This document shows positions 37,841 through 49,600 of a stretch of DNA of 64,000 bases, one piece after another. The notes beneath the pieces are model-generated. The model saw only the letters and a list, made by a program, of their open reading frames with translations, had not been told where the DNA came from and did no database searches. The stretch spans positions 430,920 through 494,919 of the forward strand of contig PTFA01000302.1 of assembly GCA_003342895.1 (NCBI GenBank). The letters run 5' to 3'. Position numbers and translations under genes: made by a program. Numbering within the stretch: the stretch's first letter is position 1; every line of letters begins with the position of its first letter. The stretch is from Casuarius casuarius (taxonomy: Eukaryota; Chordata; Aves; Casuariiformes; Casuariidae).

Positions 37841-39915
37841 TCACAGAATCACAGAATAGTTGAGGTTGGAAGGGAACTTTAAAGATCATCTAGTCCAACC
37901 TCCTTGCTCAAGCAGGGTCACCTAGAACATGTTGCCCAGGACCTTGTTCAGATGGCTTTTGAATATCCCCAAGGAAGGAGACTCCACAACCTCTCTGGGC
38001 AACATGCTCCAGTGCTCGGTTATCCTTACAGTAAAAAAGATTTCCTTATGTTCAGATAGAAATCCCATGTTTCAATATCTGCCCCTTGCTTCTTGTCCTG
38101 TTACTCGTTACCACTGAAAGAGTCTGGCCCCATCTTCGTTATAACCTCCCTTCAGGTATTTGTATACATTGATAAGATCCCCCCCAGCCATCTCTTCTCC
38201 AGGCTAAACAGTCCCAGCTATCTCAGCCTTTCCTCATATGAGAGACCCCCTAATCCCTTAATCATTTTACTGGCCCTTCACTGGACTTGCTCTAGTAGCT
38301 CCATATCTCTCTTATCCTGGGAAATCCAGCACTGGACACATTACTCCAGATGTGGCCTCACCAGGGCTGAGTAGATGGGAAGGATCACCTCCCTCCACCT
38401 GCTGGCAACGCTTTACCTAATGCAGCCTAGTACTGTTGGTCTTCGTCACAAGGGCACATTGCTGGCTCATGGTCAACTTGTTGTCCACCAGGACTCCCCG
38501 GTCCTTCTCTGCAGAGCTGCTTTCTAGCAGGTCAGCCCCCAGCCTGTCCTAGTGCATGGAGTTGTTCCTCCCTGCACTCTGTCCCTCCATCCAGGTCACT
38601 GATGGGTAAGTTGAACAGGACTGGACCCAGCCTTGAGCTCTGGGGTCACCACTAGCTACAGGCCTCCAACTAGACTTTGTGCCACTGATCACAACCCTCT
38701 GAGCTCTGCTGTTCAGTCACTTTTCAATCCACCTCACTGTCTGCTCATCTAGCCCGCACTTCCTGAGCTTGCCTATGAAAATGTTATGGGAGGGAGTGCC
38801 AAAGCCTTACTGCAGTCNAGGAAGACAATACCCACCGCTTTCCCCTCATCTACCCAGCCAGTCATTCCATCAAAGGCTCTCGAGTTGGCTAAGCAGCATT
38901 TCCCCTTGGTGAATCCATGCTGACTACTCCTGATCACCTGCTTGTCCTTCATGTATTTGCAGACGGTATCCAGGATGAGCTGCTCCACCACCTTTCCAGG
39001 GGTCAAGGTGGGGCAGACTGGCCTCTAGTTCCCTGGGCCTCCTTCTTGCCCTTTTGGAGGACTGGGGGACACTAGCTTTCTTCTAGGCATCAGGCCCCTC
39101 TCCTGATCACCATGACCTTTCAAAGATGACTGAGAGTGGCCTTGCAGTGACATTGGCCAGCTCCCTCCACACTCGTGGATGTATCCCATTAGGGCCCATG
39201 GATTTCTGTGTGTCCAGTTTAAGTGATCCATAACCTGATCCTCCTCCACCAAGGGAACATCTTCCTTTCTCCAGCCTTTCTCCATGGTCTTCAGGGCCTG
39301 GAATTCCTGAGGGCCTGTCTTACCAGTAAAGACTGAGGCAAAGAAGGCATTCAGTACCTCCGCCTTCTCTGCATCCTTTGGAACCACAGCCCCTGTCCCA
39401 CTCAACAGTGGGCCCACATTTACCCTGGTCTTCCTTTTGTTACTGATGTATTTACAGAAGCCCTTTCTGTAGTACTTGCCATCCCTCGCCAGATTAAAAT
39501 GGGCTTTGGCCTTCCTAGCTCCATCCCTGCATATTTGGATAACACCTCTATATTTCTCCCACGTTACCTTTCCCTGCTTCCATCTTCTGTATACTTCCTT
39601 CTTCTGTTTGAGTTGTGCCAGGAACTCCTTGTCCATCCATGCAGCTCTCCTGCCCCCTTTGCTTGACTTCTTGCCCATTGGGATGTACTGGTTTTGAGCC
39701 TGGAAGAGGTAATCCTTGAATATCAATCAACTTTCTTGGACCCCTCTTCAGTCTAGGACCCTATCCCATGGGATTCTTCCAAGGAGGTGCCTAAAGAGAC
39801 CAAAGTCTGCTCGCCTGAAATCCAGGGTTGTGATCCTGCTCTTTGCCCTGCTCCCTGCTCACAGGATGCTGAACTCTATCACCTTATGGTCACTGCAGCC
39901 AAGGTTGCTATAGTG
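37841..39915 (-). mobile_element. CR1 LINE, 5'-truncated, antisense
   Basis: The left end is the CR1 3' tail in reverse (TCACAGAATCACAGAAT), then the standard 3' UTR. On the minus strand, 39025-39726 is open for 233 codons covering the region between endonuclease and reverse transcriptase (for example YIPMGKKSSKGGRRAAWMD). 38773-39006 continues into RT (SSQHGFTKGKCC, GWVDEGKA) after a frameshift. From about 38570 the sequence jumps from the end of the INDLD-type segment to a block downstream of the RT active site. The 5' end is truncated near 39915, at the start of the post-endonuclease segment. One N lies at 38819. The element is dead: truncated, frameshifted and missing the catalytic RT motif. 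It is less decayed than the copy at 48-51 kb. Confidence 0.95.
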
Positions 39916-42900
39916 AGTGAAACCTGCACATAATTCTCAGTCATCTTTCAAAGACAGTGCAGCATAGGATAGTAGTACAACAAATATAGAATACAGTCAG
40001 AAAAAATCATAAAATCATAAAATCATAGTAGCATTATCGAGTTAGACACTTTCAAAAGCAATTGGTAAATCCAGCAATATCTCCATTATATTACTTCTCA
40101 GGGATTATTTTCATTGTTTCTTCTTCTTTCTCTGCAAAATCTGAATTATTTTGCTTAGGGACATGAGCCAAAGTTTCAGGGCAGCAATTGGGTATCTCTG
40201 TTTTTGCTGCTAGAAATCACACATAGACAGGATTTTGCTTTCAGTATCCCTGCTTTATAGCTTGTAACTTATCACAGCATCACTGCAGAAATAAACCACC
40301 TGCTAACAAAGGAAATGGTGGGTAAAGTATTAAGTTTCTCTTCTGCTCTTTTAACTGTCCACAAAAATCTTTTACAGTTTGATTGTTACACCGGTCTTAT
40401 TTTAAGTGAAGGAAACATAAACTCTTCTTTCTGAAACCACTGTCCATCATAATACATATCTGACTGCAGTTCTTAGTCATTCTTTGGCCATATATGAGCC
40501 ACATGTAATGACTAATTAATTCTGTGTTCTGATGCCTGTCTTCTCTGAGAAGCTGAGAAAGGCACAATGTTGATTTTTTTTGTCCGTTCCTAAGAAGCAA
40601 GAAGTCTTGATTTTAGAGTTATCAAAACAAAAAAAAAAAGCACAGGCAGAATTTTTAATGAGTCAAATATTTATTTGCAACCTGTGATTGGGATGCCTAT
40701 TAAGAGTCCACTATAATTTGCTTCTCTAAATTTTTACATAGCAGTCTCAATAGATAGTCTCAATCCTTTTGCCAAGGAATGTGGGAGGAAAGCATTGTAC
40801 CCTCCTCCCTGCATACCCGCCTGAAGGCCAAGGATGCAGCAACCTTGCTAGTGTTACACTGATGGTTCACTCCAAGATGTCAACAAAGGAGCTTTTTAAA
40901 ACAGACTCTAATTTAAAAATGTTTCTGAAATGTTTTGAAGACAGAAAGCATCCTCCCCTCACCCTTTCACTCCCTCATTTGGATTTGCTATATGACACAG
41001 CTGATGTCTATGCTTCTGTACGAAAGCCAAGGAACAGACCAGCTAAAGTAGAAAACTGGAACTCTGTGTCCAAGTATCAGAACAACTCGCTGCAGCACTA
41101 CACTTGTAACGAATCACGTTTTACAGCTATTATGAATGACAGAGAAGATCTCCACCATTAACCTTAGATCAAGCTGTATATTCTCTGTCTGTACCAGAGG
41201 CTCCTGGGGATGGCAGTAGGACAGTTTGTGCTCTGGCTGTTTTCATGACTAAAATGCCTTAGAGGTGACACAGGTTGCAGCAACCAGAACAAAGTCAGTT
41301 GTGGGCAAGTGTAAGCTTTGTTGGTGTGGTTCTTATTTCACAGAAGATTCTTGATAAACATTTAAAGCACAAACATTCTGCTATGCAGCAGATTCTTCTT
41401 ACAGTCCATTTGCCTGGTGGAACTGCTGTACTCTTATGAAATAACCTTACTGGATTGCGTAGGAGAGGGCAAGTGTAAATATAACAGAAGTGTATCATGC
41501 ATACGAATTCATGTAATGTACAAGGGAGGTAATTGTCAAGTTTTTAAGTTTTAGGTCTGACGGCTGTTTGACTCCAGCCCAGTACAATTCCTAGGAATTG
41601 TAGAGTTTTGCCACATCTGTAAAGTGTTTCTTTATTCATATTATTCAAAAGTAAAGCCCTTAATTTTATGAATATTTTCAGTGTCTCTGAGATTTTTGAA
41701 AACACTGGAGGCAAAGATGCACTTAATTGTTTGAAGAACTGGACACCACTGATGAATTCTTCAGCAATTTGTACAGCTATCTTCATTCACACTATCGAAA
41801 TACAAGATATGTGTTTAATTCTTTTCATCTGAAATAGTCTTGTATGCGTCTCTTCCTATGAGGCTTCACAGTTTTTAATATGTTAAAACAAGTTTTAAAA
41901 GACAAGAACAAAGCATTTATCAGTATTTTTTTGCTTAGATAAACATTCTCTTGGCTTCAAACCAGTCTTTGAGTACATTTTGAATGTATATAACAAGATG
42001 TGACCAAAAAGAAAACACATCTTATGGATTCAGTGTTGCTTCAGGTATTGAAATCATACTTAGTAATACTCGATTGTAATGCTCTTCTCCTGGCTTCAGG
42101 TTAATAAACTCTCTCACTAATTTTGAAATAATGGAAGGCTCTCCTTTATCTACTGCTCAGTAAGCAACAAGGAAGAGACTTTGATGTCCTCCCCTTGAAA
42201 CTATTTTAACATTTCAGCTTATGTCTCCTGACCTGATTTGTAAGGGTTTGAGTCAAGAAGATTAAAATTTTCTCATATCTGAAAAACAGTCCTCTACTGC
42301 TAGCTTCTTTTCAGATTCTTCCCTTATCTCCAAGGTCAGGTGAAGACATCAAGGGACTGGAATTATGCTCTGTCTGTGAGATTGCTCAAGAGGACCTTGC
42401 AGTGCTCTCTCACATAAAAAAGTTCATTTCTTTCATCTTAATTTGAGCAGTGTGCTCAGGCTCAGAAGAACACAGCAAGGCAACAGCCTCCATCAGCTTT
42501 AAAACTGATTGGCCTTATCTAGTTTTCAAGCTGTTTCAAATACCTTTCAGTTCTTTGCTTAGTTTTAACAATTAATATTTTCACAGGATGATACTGCTCC
42601 AAAGCAGCTTTCTCTTCCTGTTACGACTTTTTTAGATTTTCATGCCCAGTAAGCTACTTGCAAGATCCACTTTATGTTTTCTTTAAGGAATGAAGGAGGA
42701 TATCCTCTGCAGATTAATTCTCTGCTATTGTGTTGTTCTCATTATACTATCTGTTAAGGGAACATTTCCTTTCTGCAGCTGATATACACATGAAGGTAAG
42801 CTCTTTGGGATATCCTTCAGTGCTATGTCAGCTTACTGTGAATTGTGGATTTGCATCTCTAAGTTAGCTTCTAAAGAAATCAGGCTGTACATTCTGTTTC

Positions 42901-44895
42901 TTTTTTGTTGTGCTCCTTTTCTTCTAATCAGGTGGTCTTGCTTCTTCATATTGTAGGTACAAAAAAATCCTTTTAGTCAGACACAGTGCTTTTAGTGCTT
43001 ATTTTTTGAGCTTTCAGTTATATCTGCTATTTTTATAATGTATATAGGAAGATATAACGTGGAATTTATTCCCATCAAGTGTTAAGGGAAGGCAGTGGAA
43101 AAACCTGCACAGCTTTCAGCAGGTTTTATCTTTGAATATTTTGCTCCCTGCAATACTTCAGCAATGACCTGATCCTTACTACTCGCGAGCTCCCCCATGC
43201 TGGCAAATTCTGCATTGTTATTTCATTCCTCTGATTTTGTAAAGTAAATTGTCACTGAGAGCAGAAGCACTTTGCAGTCCCACTGTGATGTCCTCTAAAA
43301 CATGGAGAGAATCTTTGATGAGGAAAACAATATTTAACTAGTGTCAATCCCTGGGCATAAATGCTTCATTTCTCCAGGCTGTTGCTGAGATTCTACGGTA
43401 TTATAAATCCATGTAACTACCTTCACTTGTGCAGCATGACTGAATTAGATATAGGAATATGAACAAAAAGGGCTTGCCTACAAACACTGCATTCATGCTT
43501 TAAATAGAGAAATCAAAGTAGACCCTAAAGAGAAAGTGAGTTCAAAACTCACTAGAGCAGAGACAGAATTCTTCGCAAAGCTATACTACCAATATATTTA
43601 TCATTTGGTGAGGGAAAATATTTCATGTCAGGACTTGATTAGACATTTTACTTGTGGGTATTATGGTCTTTACACATTGAAGAGAGGAAGCCATTGGAAT
43701 GCTAGCAAAAGCTCTAATAAGGTTAGGTAAAGTTTCCAGCTTAAAGCTCTTTCTTGGTCTTTTATCAGCTCCCGAAACTTTCATACATCAGTATGAAACA
43801 TTGCCTTTCTCTAATTTACAATCAATTTATTTTGAAAGACTAAAGCAATTTCTTAGGATATGGAATGTGTACAAAGATATGTTTCCATTCCAGCAAAATT
43901 ATTGCAATCACTTTTATGATGGCAGCTGGGAATGCTGCTTAAAATTGGTAGCAAAGTGACTTGCAGTGGAAAATGCTGTTCCTAAATAGATAACGAATTC
44001 TAACGGAATTCTGTATTCTACCTGTACTTATCCTATCTCAGGTTTCCGTATTTTCACTTGTGCAGTGATACTCAAGGGACACCTGCAATTAAGCCAACTG
44101 TTTCTGAGAAAAAATAACTGAGCTCGATACTAGTCATCCCGGTGTAACAGAATATCTAAGCTGGTTGAGTATGAAGTGAGGTGTTATTGTAAGTGTATTT
44201 TAGAGGTATTCAGAGCAAACCTATCCAGCTGAAGTGTGAACCAGAGGGAATTTTTAAGCGCAATAGGTGACGAGAATGGTTTTGTAAAATGACACTACAC
44301 AGCATATTTTTTCTAGAATGACACTACAGATTCTACAAAGTGAAACACTGTACACAAATAGGTTCATTTGTCCATTGGAGTCACATTTTACACGGCTAGG
44401 AAAAAGCAAGGGCTGCTCTGCTGATTTCAGATAAATTAGAATCCCAAACTATAGGAGAAACTTAAAATAACATAGCAAAGTTAGTGTTAAAGGGGTGTGA
44501 ATTAACACTGTTTCATCTATTGTGCACAACAGCTCATGTGGGACCAGCTTGGAATAGTCTCCTCCGCTGTTTATTTTCTTCTGCTATGGAACAACAAGAA
44601 AATGTGTTTCTGTGCTTTTTTTAATTATTATTCTGAACAAAATTTTACTGTGCTGAATTGCTATGGCTTAATTTGAAAATAAAGGATATCATTTAGCTCC
44701 TTCAATATCCCTTTCTGGTTCATAGCACGGCCATATGGTTTTATGCCAGCACAACAGGCACCCTGCAGCATAGAGGACTAAAGACGGGAGGGCCCTGGAA
44801 CCACTTCAGCTGGCAACGTTTTTTTCTTTTGCAAATTCCCTGTTAATCTTAAACACTGGGAGAGGAGGGGAGGAGGAGGATGGGTGGGAGGAAGC
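39916..44895. other. Intergenic DNA, right part
   Basis: Nothing recognised except the CR1-like octamers at 40.0 kb. A 130-codon plus-strand frame at 40769-41161 starts only with TTG and resembles no family I know. Confidence 0.6.
40003..40030 (-). repeat. CR1-like octamer array beside the larger CR1
   Basis: About three units of AATCATAA, ending in AATCATAG. They resemble reverse-oriented CR1 tail octamers, but no CR1 3' UTR follows. They lie about 90 bases from the 5'-truncated end of the CR1 at 37.8-39.9 kb. Confidence 0.35.
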
Positions 44896-45176
44896 TTAAC
44901 TAACAAAATCATACAGAGTGCAATCCTGGCACATGAGAGCATAGACCCTGACTGCCCCAATTGTTTGTTTCATTTGAACGGTGTAGATAATAGCATCCCA
45001 AATCATATTCTGCAGTAGCATCTTCATAACTCCATGGATCTCTTTCAGCCCATAAATACACTTCTGATGATGGAAAGTTGCATGTAGTGCCCTAAGTGCT
45101 ATCACAAGGGCACCTCACAGTGGTGCTTAGTTCCTTTTTCCCTAAGGTTCTTCCTATTTTCACCTCTACGCAACAT
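44896..45176 (-). pseudogene. Decayed histone H4 pseudogene
   Basis: Read on the minus strand, this spans a complete but degraded histone H4. The N-terminal part reads MLRRGENRKNLREKGTKHH, position by position comparable to the Gly/Lys-rich H4 tail. It is followed by in-frame TGA and TAG codons where H4 has the Asp-Asn after VLR. After a deletion the histone-fold half is open to the normal C-terminal stop, with HGVMKMLLQNMIWDAIIYT and VYALMCQDCTLYDFVS. These match the H4 helix 2, loop and C-terminus (RGVLK..ENVIRDA..YT and VYALKRQGRTLYGF). Length is 281 nt against 312 nt for an intact H4 reading frame, with about three residues missing before the HGV segment and more in the middle. H4 genes lack introns, so a retrocopy and a displaced gene copy look alike; I see no clear poly(A) tail after the stop. 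It is non-functional: two stops and heavy substitution in one of the most conserved proteins known. Confidence 0.82.
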
Positions 45177-46099
45177 GATATGCTAGTAAACGCTGTTGAA
45201 GGCTTTGTTTGCCTGCGTGCAAAGTGGATTACTTCCCTTTGTGAGAGTATTAAACTGTTGTGCTGTGCGTGTACATGGAGCGCAAGCACATGGGCAAAGG
45301 CTGAGAGAAGCAGCTGATGTGATGTCAACTGGGACTAGTCTGGACTATGCTTTGACTATGTGATAAACATGGTCAACTGGACATTTGTCACTTTAGGGGT
45401 TGGAGACACATTGTGGCTCTACACAAAATATTCAGAGGTTCCCTTCTACATTTCTTCTGAAACGTCAAAACTGAAGCTACAGTAAACACAGAAGCAAGTA
45501 ATCCAGACTTCTTACTGAGGAAAGGTAGGTGATCTTACTTGTCACTTGATAAAATTCAACTTTAGTAAATCAGTTTAACTTGAAGTACTTGTGGATATAA
45601 TCCAGCTGTGTTCACATGGAACTGGACAAAACTAGTCTATATTATTTATTATCTGTATTGTAAGAATGCTCTGTTGTAGTAGACAAATATAAAAATACAT
45701 AATATAGCGTTCCTCCCTCTCCTCCACAGAAACTGCCAGTCATTACCTTTTCAAACAAATCTAATTCCATAAAGTATTGGTGACAAAAGATTTACAATTA
45801 AGGTTTCCAAAAGAACAACTAAACTATATGTGGAGGTATGGGTAGTCCCCTCACAGCTGTAGGTCTCACTGCCTGGGAGGAAAATTCACCCTCTGCCCCT
45901 CATTTCCTAGGAGGTAAATTGACTCTCCTCGACTAGAAAGGAGCCCCATCACTGTTTCCCCTATTAAATACTGGAGACGAAAAAAAAACAAGTGTAAGAG
46001 GAGCACGGTTTAACATGATGGCTATGTCCTTCTGCAGTTAATCCCATGCGTGGGTCAAATCTGCAGCTGTCTACACAGGCACAACTGTTCGAGGGCAGC
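45177..46099. other. Intergenic DNA upstream of the HSDL2 promoter
   Basis: AT-rich, no feature recognised, between the H4 pseudogene and the HSDL2 CpG island. Confidence 0.6.
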
Positions 46100-46680
46100 T
46101 CAGTGCAGGCTTGGGGCTTACGACCCTGGCACAGGTGCGCCTGGAGGGGCGGGGGGAGAGGGCGAGGCAGGGCCACTCGGCTCAGGAAGCTCTTCCCAGA
46201 AGAGCAGCCGCGCCTCCCTCCACGCAGGCTTCCAGCCGCTAGAGAGGAAGATGCGCACGCTGCCCAGCCCCCCTCGCCTGCGCCCCGCTGCGCCACCCCC
46301 TCGCCGGAGCGGCCGTTGCGGCCGTTGGGGCGGGGCGGGGCGGGGGCGGCCTATGAGCGGCCTNNGNNCNNNGNNGGNGGAGGGGCGGAGCGGGGCGGAG
46401 CGGGGCGGGCCGCCCTGTGACGCGGCCGCCGCTCGCACCGCCCGGGGCCGAGGCGCCGTTGCCCGCGGAGCCATGCTGCCCAACACGGGGTAAGGCGCCC
46501 GCGGCCCTCCTGCCTGCCGCCGGCCCTCGGCAGCCGGCTGTGCCGGGCCGCGGGGGCGGGGGCGGGCCGTGCGGTGCCGGGCCGCCGGGGGTGGGTGAGG
46601 GCCGGGAGGCGAGGTCGCTTGTAGGGCGCCGAGTGGCTCTTCCGGCGCGGGGGGTGGCCGGGGCGTCGGTTTAGGGGCGT
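46100..46680 (+). promoter_or_regulatory. CpG-island promoter of HSDL2
   Basis: An abrupt GC- and CpG-rich block in AT-rich surroundings. It has repeated GC boxes (GGGGCGG-type, Sp1/KLF-like) at 46327-46349 and 46382-46409, no TATA box near the start codon, and the HSDL2 ATG at 46473 inside it. A TGCGCACGC element near 46250 resembles half of an NRF1 site. Several bases between 46364 and 46378 are N, in the middle of the GC-box array. The layout is that of a broad housekeeping promoter. Confidence 0.85.
46473..46489 (+). CDS. HSDL2: HSDL2 coding exon 1
   Basis: Encodes MLPNT plus two bases of Gly6, then donor GG|GTAAGG. The ATG lies in the CpG island and is followed by the family's conserved first residues, which fixes the start. 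The 5'UTR lies in the same exon upstream; its transcription start cannot be placed from sequence alone. Confidence 0.93.
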
Positions 46681-49600
46681 TTTCCAGGCCGCGGGTGATG
46701 CGCGATAGCGCCACGCTGATTTAACGGAAGTTTTCTGTGACTCCCTCCCCAAACACTCAGCTTGAGGTGGCAGCTTAGCATGGGTGTTTTCGGCTTCAAA
46801 TGGTTCGGGTTCCACAGCGCTACAAGGAGCTAAAGCTGAATTCTTACAATGAAAGTGGTGGGCTCTTCTAATTAGAGGTAGTGCCAGCACGCCTGACACC
46901 TTCTCATCTGCTGTCTCAGCTCTTGAGAGCTGGTGTTGCATGGGATTGCTCTCTTGATGACAGGTTTGTAAATCGTTTTTGTTCAGGGGGTCCGATCAAC
47001 CTAAGTTGCAGCTGCAGGATTAGCTGGTCATAACTGTGCAATGCCTGACATGAAAGGTTTTCATCAAGGAGTTTCCTTAAGGCAGATTGACTGGAAACAA
47101 GTTGAGGATGTAAGTGTGCAGGTGGAGATTGACAGAGATCTTGGAAGGCTTTGTGTGGCTTATTAGTCAATAGGCTTGACTGGAACACTTTACAATAAAA
47201 TTGGAAGATTTTTATCTAAGTTGTGTAGCGTATCTGAAGTGTATATGTATAAAGCTAGTATCTTCCTAACTGGTAATCAAATTTTCTTCAACAAAGAATC
47301 TTGATTTAGAGGCATTTACTACTTTTTTTACAGAGCCAGTACTGCTAACAGCCAGGAATGATTATTTATTCCTGTACATTATAAGCAGGAGCACTTGGTA
47401 AATTCTGTATGTACCTCTAAGCAAGCTGTAAAAAGGATCATTGATGTAGCCAGCAGGTTTCTGTCTTAGGAGGTGTGTCTGGTGGGAAAGGAACTTATCT
47501 TTATTTTTCTCAAATTCCTTAGGTTGCAGGGCATAGAGGTGAATTTGATATTTTCTGTCTTGTTGCTAGAATCCAGCTTGAGTGGAAGCAAGTAAGATGC
47601 AACATTCACAGTGCAGTTCATATGCACTTTTAGACTCGAGCATGCTTTAAAATCTCAAACTGTTTGACTGTTAAGTGCATTAGGAAATAAATCCTAAATC
47701 TTGCAAGCTTGCCACCGTGCTTAAAATGCTTTAAATCTTGTGTGAGGCCTTGTTCTTTTGGTGATGCAGAATAGACATTTGAAGAGATTGGTGCGTTTGA
47801 CTTTGCAGATGCTGTCACACCAAGTTGAAGAGGATAAATAAGACTTCTTGAGTGAGAGATGATTAGTAGTAAAACTGAGAAAGAAGCAAGTATGCTTTAA
47901 AAATAGACAGGAGTGTGAGAGAGAGCATCAAGTCAGCTCCACATCTCAGAGAGAATGAAGTGAAAGTGAACTTTTCCTGTTAGTAGATCTTTACTTATTT
48001 TGGTGAAGGCTATTTCTATGGGCTCTTGGGGCAGAACTGGAGATAATGGAGCTAGAATTTAAGGAAAGAACCTCCAGAGAGTGAATGTTGTCAGTGGTGA
48101 TCTGTGAGCCTAGGGAGAAGAGGCAGGTTTATGTGGAGGGAACATTTGTGTGGAGAGGGAATTGCACAGAAAAGAGCTGCAAGCAAGAGTCATGGCTACT
48201 TGTGGGATCTCTAGTCCAACTTCACTCTCAACAGCAGAGTCAGCTGTCAGACCAGACCAAGTTGCTCAGGACTTTTTCCAATCAGGACTTGAAAACCTCC
48301 GAGGATAGAGATGGCACAATCTCTCTGGGCTTCTGTTGCACTGTTTGATTGTCCCTGTGGGTCAGGCAGTCTAAACCTCTCCAGGCTGAACCAGTCACCT
48401 TTCAGTTTGAAAGAGCCAGCTGTGTCTTATCCTGTTACTATGCACCATTTTGAAGAACCTGGCTCAGTCTCTTCAGTCACCTCCTTACAGCTGTGGGGAG
48501 GCTGCTGTTTGGTCCTTGCAAAGCTGTCTTCTCTCCAGGCTGAACAAGCCCAGATCTCTCCACCTCTCCTTACATGGCAAGTGTTCCAGCCCCCAGCTGT
48601 CTCCATCTCCCACTGCTGAACTTGCTCTCATTTGTTGTCAGCAGCCTTTATTGGTGGGCCCAGAATTGCAGGTACTCTCTAGGTGTGGTCTTAACAAGTG
48701 CTGAATAGAGGGGGATAATGCCTTCCCTTGATCTGCTGGCTATGCTCTTCCTACAGCTCATGATGCTGCTGGTTTGCTTTGCTGCCAGAGCACACTGCTG
48801 ACTTATACTCAAGTTGGTGTCTGCCAAGCCCCTCAGGATCTTTTTAGGCTCCCTGGCTGTTCAGTCCTCAATCTGTACCATTGCAGGGACTCTCCCTTCC
48901 CAGGTGCAGGACTGTGCATTTGTCCTTGAATTTCATGAGGCTCCTGTCAGCATTCCCCTAGCCTGCTGAGGTCCCCCTGGATGGCAGCCCTGCCCTCAAG
49001 CGTATTGATTGTTTCACCCCAGTGGCGCTTTTTTACCTTCTCTAGGTCATTGGTAAGATGTTGCATGGGACAGGTCCCAGGATAGATCTCTTTGATGCAC
49101 CACTTGTTACTGGCCTCCAGGCAGAGTATGACTCATTAGCCATCATGCTCTCAGCTCAACCATCCAACCATTTTTTTTACCCATCTGGTCTTCCACCTAT
49201 CCAGACCATAGTGTCCTAACCTGGATACAAAAATATTGTGAGAAATGGTGTTGAAAGCCTTGCTGAAGTAAATGACATCTACTGTTGTCCCCTTGACCAC
49301 AAATCCTTTCATTTTATCACAGAAGGCAGTCAGGCGGGTCAAGCGTGATTTACTCTTGGTATATTCATGATGACAGTTTCCAGTCACCTTGTTAAATATG
49401 CTCCATGGGAACTTGATCCATGATTTTCCCAAGGGCCAAAATGAGGCTGATCCAGCTGTTCCCTGAATTGTGCTTTCGGGCTTTTTTGAAGATGAGTGTA
49501 GTATTTGCTTTCCTCTAGTTGTTGGAGATGTCCACTGATCTCCATGACTTTCCAAAGATAATAGAGAGTAGCCTTGCAGGAACATCAGCCAGTTCTTAGC

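Noticed and set aside
39476..39913. Plus-strand frames at the CR1
   Set aside because: Shadows of the minus-strand CR1 coding region.
40769..41161. 130-codon plus-strand frame
   Set aside because: Begins only at TTG, has no recognisable domain or splice context, and is compatible with chance.
46046..46941. Several Arg/Pro/Gly-rich frames around the HSDL2 promoter (up to 198 codons)
   Set aside because: CpG islands contain few stops in any frame. These overlap the promoter and first intron and show no domain.
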